From contig NZ_QBDX01000004.1 of the NCBI RefSeq assembly GCF_003129605.1, forward strand, positions 124,001 through 188,000: a stretch of 64,000 nucleotides of DNA. Direction: 5' to 3'. Position 1 is the stretch's first letter; each line of letters opens with the position of its first letter. The notes under the pieces were generated by a model. The model did no database searches and had not been told where the DNA came from. It saw only the letters and a list, made by a program, of their open reading frames with translations. This stretch comes from Hyphobacterium indicum (GTDB taxonomy: Bacteria; Pseudomonadota; Alphaproteobacteria; Caulobacterales; Maricaulaceae). The translations under genes and the position numbers were made by a program. Positions 59,505 through 64,000 of this stretch are shown here, one piece after another.

Positions 59505-62177
59505 TTAGCCCCGGGACCGGAGGGCGGCCTGTGCGGCCGCCAGACGCGCAATCGGCACCCGGTATGGCGAACAGGACACATAATCGAGCCCCACCGAATC
59601 ACAGAAGTGAATCGAGGCCGGGTCGCCGCCATGCTCTCCGCAAATGCCCAGTTTCAGGCCCGGACGCGCCGCCCGGCCCCGTTCTGCGGCAATGCGCACC
59701 AGATCGCCGACACCGGACTGATCCAGCGTCACGAAGGGATCCTTCTCGAAAATCCCCTGCTCGATATAGTCCGGCATGAACTTGCCGGCGTCGTCGCGCG
59801 ACAGGCCGAAAGTGGTCTGCGTGAGATCATTAGTGCCGAAGGAGAAGAATTCCGCATCCCCGGCAATCTCGTCTGCCCGCAGCGCGGCGCGCGGCAACTC
59901 GATCATCGTCCCGATCAGATAGACCGGCGCCGTTCCGCTCTCGGCGGCCACTTCATCGGCAATCCGCGCCACGGCGGCTTTCAGGATCGACAATTCCTTC
60001 GCCATGGCGACCAGCGGGATCATCACTTCGGCGACGGGCTTGATGCCGGTCTTCTTCTCGACATTGACCTGCGCCTCGAAAATGGCGCGCGCCTGCATCT
60101 CGTAGATTTCCGGATAGGAAATGCCCAGGCGGCAACCGCGATGGCCGAGCATGGGGTTGGATTCCGCCAGCGCTTCCGCGCGTTGCATCAGTGCGGCCGC
60201 AGACAGGCCGGTGGCTTCGGCAACGGCGTGAACATCCTCCTCGGTATGCGGCAGGAATTCGTGCAGCGGCGGGTCCAGCAGGCGGATCGTGCAGGGACGC
60301 TCCTCCATGATCTGGAAAATGGATTCGAAATCAGCGCGCTGCATGGGCAGGATTTTCGCCAGCGCGGCGACCCGGCCCTCCTTGTCGTCCGACAGGATCA
60401 TCTCGCGCACCGCGGCAATGCGGTCGGCGTCAAAGAACATGTGCTCGGTCCGGCACAGCCCGATGCCTTCCGCGCCGAAATCCTTCGCGGTCTGCGCATC
60501 GGCGGGCGTTTCGGCATTGGTGCGTACCTTCATGCGCCGCACCTTGTCGGCCCATTCCATCAGCCGGGCGAAATCGCCGCTCAGCTCCGGCTTGATCATC
60601 TCGATCGCACCGGCCAGCACTTCGCCGGTGGCACCGTCAATGGTGATGAAATCGCCTTCCTTCACGACACGCCCGCCTGCCGTGAACTGCCGGGCCGCAT
60701 AGTCGATGCGGATGGAGCCCGCGCCGGACACGCAAGGCCGTCCCATGCCGCGCGCCACCACGGCAGCGTGCGAGGTCATCCCGCCGCGCGCCGTGACAAT
60801 GCCTTCGGCGGCATGCATGCCGTGAATGTCTTCCGGGCTGGTCTCGATCCGCACCAGAATGACCGGATCGCCTTTCTTGGCGCGCGCTTCGGCATCGTCG
60901 GAATCAAACACCACCACACCGGCGGCCGCACCGGGAGAAGCCGGCAGGCCGGTCGCCAGCACATCGCGCCGGGCATCGGCGGCAATCGTCGGGTGCAGCA
61001 ATTGATCCAGCTGCGCCGGATCGACACGCATTATGGCTTCTTCCTCGGTGATCAGGCCGGATTCCGCCATGTCGACCGCGATTTTCAGCGCCGCCTTGGC
61101 GGTGCGCTTGCCATTGCGGGTCTGCAGCATCCACAGGCGGCCACGTTCAACCGTGAATTCGATGTCCTGCATGTCGCGGTAATGACGCTCCAGCACGTCG
61201 AAAACCTTCGCCAGCTCGTTATAGCTGTCGGGCAGGGCTTCCTGCATGGAGGGCTGGGTATCGCCCATTTCCTCGCGCATCTCCTGCGTCAGGCATTGCG
61301 GCGTGCGGATGCCCGCCACCACGTCCTCGCCCTGCGCATTGATCAGGAATTCGCCATAATAGCTGTTGCGCCCGGTCGAGGGATCGCGCGTGAAGGCCAC
61401 GCCGGTCGCCGAGGTCTCGCCCATATTGCCGAACACCATGGCCTGCACATTGACCGCCGTGCCCCAGCTTTCGGGAATATCGTGCAGCTGGCGGTATTTG
61501 ATCGCCCGCGCCGTCATCCAGCTGTCGAACACGGCGCGGATGGCGCCGGCCAGTTGCTCGCGCGGATCGGTCGGGAAGTCCCGGCCCAGCGCGTCGGCGG
61601 CGGCCTGCTTGTATTCCGCGACGATCTCCACCCAGTCATCGGCGGACAATTCGGTGTCCAGCGCATAGTCGCGCTCTTCCTTGAAGGTTTCCAGGATCTC
61701 CTCGAAAATCGCATGATCGAGGCCCAGCACGACATCGGAATACATCTGGATGAAGCGGCGATAGCTGTCATAGGCAAAGCGCTTGTCGCCCGACAGTGCC
61801 GCCAGCCCCTCCGCCGTCTCGTCATTGAGACCCAGATTGAGCACCGTATCCATCATACCCGGCATGGAGGCGCGCGCGCCCGAGCGCACCGAGACGAGCA
61901 GCGGATTTCCCGGATCGCCGAACGCCTTGCCGGTCACGCTTTCCAGATTGGCCAGCGCCGCGTCGATCTGCGCTTCCAGCTCGGCGGGAAAGGCTTTGTT
62001 GTTTTCATAATAGGCCACGCAGACCGCCGTCGTGATGGTGAAGCCCGGCGGCACAGGCAGGCCCAGCCGCGCCATCTCGGCGAGATTGGCCCCCTTGCCG
62101 CCCAGCAATTCGCGCTGGCTGGCATCGCCCTCGCTGGAACCGCCACCGAATGCATAGACCCACTTCGTCGCGCTCAT
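59505..62177 (-). CDS. ppdK: Pyruvate, phosphate dikinase
   Basis: The 890-residue enzyme interconverts pyruvate plus ATP and Pi with PEP, AMP and PPi. An N-terminal ATP-grasp domain (LLGGKGANLAEMARLGLPVPPG, GMMDTVLNLGLN) precedes the swivelling domain with phospho-His470 (GMTSHAAVVARGMG). The C-terminal PEP-binding barrel has Cys846 (GICGEHGGDP). The His-Cys spacing of 376 equals that of the Clostridium symbiosum enzyme. AGGGA precedes the ATG at 62177. glyS is upstream on the same strand, an order common in alphaproteobacteria. Confidence 0.97.
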   Translation of the reverse strand: MSATKWVYAFGGGSSEGDASQRELLGGKGANLAEMARLGLPVPPGFTITTAVCVAYYENNKAFPAELEAQIDAALANLESVTGKAFGDPGNPLLVSVRSGARASMPGMMDTVLNLGLNDETAEGLAALSGDKRFAYDSYRRFIQMYSDVVLGLDHAIFEEILETFKEERDYALDTELSADDWVEIVAEYKQAAADALGRDFPTDPREQLAGAIRAVFDSWMTARAIKYRQLHDIPESWGTAVNVQAMVFGNMGETSATGVAFTRDPSTGRNSYYGEFLINAQGEDVVAGIRTPQCLTQEMREEMGDTQPSMQEALPDSYNELAKVFDVLERHYRDMQDIEFTVERGRLWMLQTRNGKRTAKAALKIAVDMAESGLITEEEAIMRVDPAQLDQLLHPTIAADARRDVLATGLPASPGAAAGVVVFDSDDAEARAKKGDPVILVRIETSPEDIHGMHAAEGIVTARGGMTSHAAVVARGMGRPCVSGAGSIRIDYAARQFTAGGRVVKEGDFITIDGATGEVLAGAIEMIKPELSGDFARLMEWADKVRRMKVRTNAETPADAQTAKDFGAEGIGLCRTEHMFFDADRIAAVREMILSDDKEGRVAALAKILPMQRADFESIFQIMEERPCTIRLLDPPLHEFLPHTEEDVHAVAEATGLSAAALMQRAEALAESNPMLGHRGCRLGISYPEIYEMQARAIFEAQVNVEKKTGIKPVAEVMIPLVAMAKELSILKAAVARIADEVAAESGTAPVYLIGTMIELPRAALRADEIAGDAEFFSFGTNDLTQTTFGLSRDDAGKFMPDYIEQGIFEKDPFVTLDQSGVGDLVRIAAERGRAARPGLKLGICGEHGGDPASIHFCDSVGLDYVSCSPYRVPIARLAAAQAALRSRG

Positions 62178-62258
62178 ATCAGTCCCTTTGTCTTCCCCCC
62201 TTCGAGGCATTCGTTCCGAATGCATCTCGCAGGAGAGGTAGAGCCAAACTCCTTTTCA

Positions 62259-62302
62259 CCTCATCCTGAGGTGCCCGCGCAAGCGGGCCTCGAAGGACGA
62301 GG
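62259..62302. repeat. REP-like palindromic repeat between glyS and ppdK
   Basis: CCTCATCCTGAGG begins a 44-base structure whose second half (GCGGGCCTCGAAGGACGAGG) folds back on the first through GCCCGC/GCGGGC. Closely similar dispersed palindromes (CTCATCCTGAGG ... CTCGAAGGATGAGG) are familiar from many alphaproteobacterial genomes. It lies 6 bp past the glyS stop and may also help terminate or stabilise that transcript. Confidence 0.7.
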
Positions 62303-62307
62303 GGAAA

Positions 62308-64000
62308 CTATCCCTCGATGCGGCCGAAATCGGCCACGGTGTGCGCCGCTTTCCGGATCATCGCCAGAAGGCGAAGCCTGTTGCGGCGCAGCATGCCGTC
62401 TTTATCGTTCACAGTGACTTTGTCAAAGAAGGCATCAACGGGTGCGCGCATTTGCGACAGGGCCGCCATCGCGCCCTCGAAATCCTCGGCTTCGACCGCC
62501 TTCGCCGCCGCCGGGCGCACACGCTCCAGCGCCGCGATCAGCGCCTTTTCCTCGGCCTCGGCAGGCGCATAATCGCTGTCGAGCTCGCCTTCGAACGCGC
62601 CCTCGCCGTCGGTCTTCTCCTCGGCACGCAATATATTCGCCGCGCGCTTGTATCCGGCCAGCAGCGCCTTGCCGTCTTCGGTATCGAGGAAACCCTGAAG
62701 GGCGCGGGCGCGATTCGTCACCCGCACCAGATCATCATCGCCCAAGGCAAAAACGGCATCGATCACATCGTGCGAAATGCCGTCATCCTTGAGATGGACT
62801 TTGAGGCGGTCCGCGAAGAAGGCGAGAAGATTACCATCGTCCTGTAACGGTCGAAGAGCAAATTTTAGTCCAAGGTACTTGGTCTTAGCTGAAATTTGAC
62901 TAGTAATTGACTCGACATCGAACCGGCTTTCGCGGAACCAATTCTCTGACCAGATTTTTCCAAAAGCTTCAAAGGCCTCGCGTCTCAGGGAGGCTTCTTC
63001 CTTCACGCCGAATGGAATTGCGGTTCTCATCGCAAAATATCGGAGATCAACGCGCGAAGATGTGGCCAGCAGTATCCGGATCACGCCCAGCGCGGCACGC
63101 CTCAGCGCAAACGGGTCTTTCGACCCGGTTGGCTTTTCATCGATCATCCAAAAGCCGACCAGCGTGTCCAGCTTGTCGGCGAGCGCAACGGCGGCACTGA
63201 CCGGCGCGATCGGCACGTCATCGGACGGGCCCTGCGGCCTGTAATGATCACGGATCGCATCGGCGATCTGTTGGGCTTCGGATTCAGAGAGACCGGCGAG
63301 CCCCCCCTCCACCACTTCGTGGTCCCCCTCCCCCGCAGGCGGGGGAGGAAAGGCGCCTTCCTGGTTTCCTCCCCCGTTTACGGGGGAGGTGTCCCGGACT
63401 TGATCCGGGACGGAGGGGGGACGGCGCCATTGCTCCATGACGTAATACCGGCCCATCACGCCCTGAAGTTCGGGAAATTCATAGACCATTTCCGAAACCA
63501 GGTCCGCCTTGGACAGGCGCGCGGCTTTCTCTGCGAGATCAGGATCAGCGCCAACGGCAGGCGCCAGTTCGCGCGCCAGCGCGGCGACGCGCTCCACCTT
63601 GTCGGCCACCGTGCCCAGCTTCTTGTGGAAGGTCACCTTGGAGAGCTCACCCGCCATATCCGACAGCGGCGTCTTGCGGTCATTGTCCCAGAAATGCCGG
63701 GCATCGGAGAGGCGCGCCGACAAGACCCGCGCATTGCCCGCGGCAATGGCCATGCCGCCATCGGGCGCGTCCTGATTGGCGACGACCACGAAATTCGGGG
63801 CCAGCTCACCCGTCTTGGGGTCACGCACAGCAAAATATTTCTGGTGCGTCTTCATCGACAGCTGGATGACTTCCGGCGGCAGGTCGAGGAAATCCGGGTC
63901 CATCCGGCCTAGAAGCGGAATCGGCCATTCGACCAAGCCCGCGACTTCCATCAGCAATCCATCATCCTCGATCAGTTCCAGCCCGGCGGCGGCACAGACC
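62308..64000 (-). CDS. glyS: Glycyl-tRNA synthetase beta subunit, 5' truncated by window edge
   Basis: The frame continues past base 64000, so only the C-terminal ~563 residues are seen. The family blocks are [89 protein letters not shown] and [18 protein letters not shown], then the anticodon-binding C-terminal part. Two oddities interrupt it in frame. One is a 120-bp palindromic element (63301-63420) that adds ~40 Pro/Gly-rich residues after GRYYVMEQ. The other is a more AT-rich segment (about 62835-63060) of unusual sequence. Confidence 0.93.
   Translation of the reverse strand, partial: VCAAAGLELIEDDGLLMEVAGLVEWPIPLLGRMDPDFLDLPPEVIQLSMKTHQKYFAVRDPKTGELAPNFVVVANQDAPDGGMAIAAGNARVLSARLSDARHFWDNDRKTPLSDMAGELSKVTFHKKLGTVADKVERVAALARELAPAVGADPDLAEKAARLSKADLVSEMVYEFPELQGVMGRYYVMEQWRRPPSVPDQVRDTSPVNGGGNQEGAFPPPPAGEGDHEVVEGGLAGLSESEAQQIADAIRDHYRPQGPSDDVPIAPVSAAVALADKLDTLVGFWMIDEKPTGSKDPFALRRAALGVIRILLATSSRVDLRYFAMRTAIPFGVKEEASLRREAFEAFGKIWSENWFRESRFDVESITSQISAKTKYLGLKFALRPLQDDGNLLAFFADRLKVHLKDDGISHDVIDAVFALGDDDLVRVTNRARALQGFLDTEDGKALLAGYKRAANILRAEEKTDGEGAFEGELDSDYAPAEAEEKALIAALERVRPAAAKAVEAEDFEGAMAALSQMRAPVDAFFDKVTVNDKDGMLRRNRLRLLAMIRKAAHTVADFGRIEG
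63301..63420. repeat. 120-bp palindromic repeat element inserted in frame in glyS
   Basis: The outer ends are inverted repeats (CCCCCCTCC / GGAGGGGGG). Inside are four hairpins: ACCAC/GTGGT (63311-63323), CCTCCCCCG/CGGGGGAGG twice (63327-63348 and 63368-63389) and GTCCCGGA/TCCGGGAC (63391-63411). The length is exactly 40 codons, and the glyS frame stays open through it. Such G/C-box palindromes are normally intergenic in alphaproteobacteria. Confidence 0.85.

Noticed and set aside
59607-62417. Open frame of 936 codons on the plus strand opposite ppdK
   Set aside because: It is antisense to a complete, motif-perfect ppdK gene. Its translation is His/Arg-rich low-complexity sequence typical of a reverse-frame shadow in GC-rich DNA.

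Overview
The window is a GC-rich chromosome segment with densely packed genes, frequent ATGA or TGATG stop/start overlaps and no phage or conjugative genes. The gene families point to an alphaproteobacterium, most likely an aquatic Caulobacterales/Maricaulales/Hyphomonadaceae-type organism. This is inferred from content: a DUF3450/ExbB/ExbD/TonB export-energising cluster, the xseB-ispA-dxs-tlyA order, a NUDIX plus TIGR02301 pair, a NadQ-type regulator beside nadABC, and glyS upstream of ppdK. No rRNA or species marker is present, so the genus is not called.

Layout. Positions 1-3.3 kb hold the tail of an MFS exporter and an oligopeptidase B-like lipoprotein. Positions 3.3-9.8 kb hold a TonB2-type energy-transduction operon on the minus strand (DUF3450, long ExbB/TtpC, ExbB, two ExbDs, TonB, TPR protein), followed by a second TonB-like gene. 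Next come divergent tRNA-Gln and tRNA-Pro genes and sppA. From 12.5 to 18.9 kb there is a DUF3667 protein and an opp-type peptide ABC transporter. Its oppBC genes are separated from the binding-protein gene by two plus-strand paralogues. From 19 to 24.8 kb lie a probable ATP-grasp protein, pdxH, a J-domain protein, aroC and two exported glycine-zipper proteins, one very rich in Arg-Gly repeats.

From 24.8 to 35.3 kb, mostly minus strand, are isoprenoid and rRNA-methylation genes (tlyA, dxs, ispA, xseB), a phosphatase, a histone-deacetylase-like enzyme, a SET protein, an SDR, signal peptidase I and an acyl-CoA dehydrogenase. From 35.4 to 42.1 kb, mostly plus strand, are a yceI-cytochrome b561-yceI cassette, a Sua5-type tRNA-modification enzyme, an FAD oxidase, yaaA, a hydroxybutyrate dehydrogenase and a hicAB toxin-antitoxin pair in a more AT-rich patch with a likely operator. 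From 42.1 to 53 kb are repair and housekeeping genes (SRAP, NUDIX, pyrC, a glycosyltransferase 9, ygfZ, tag), a translationally coupled pair of KAS III enzymes, lipoproteins and a universal stress protein.

From 53 to 58.5 kb is an NAD biosynthesis module: an HD phosphohydrolase coupled to the NadQ-type regulator, then nadA, nadB and nadC behind a near-consensus promoter with two matching palindromes 60 bp apart. The nadB/nadC junction carries a 278-bp direct tandem duplication. It leaves both genes intact and creates an extra chimeric 93-codon frame. From 58.5 kb to the end are a cell-wall hydrolase, ppdK and glyS (truncated by the window edge). glyS contains a 120-bp palindromic repeat element inserted in frame. 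The tandem duplication, the in-frame repeat in glyS and the paired nadA operators are the most noteworthy observations. No wholly new multi-gene defence or biosynthetic system was recognised.
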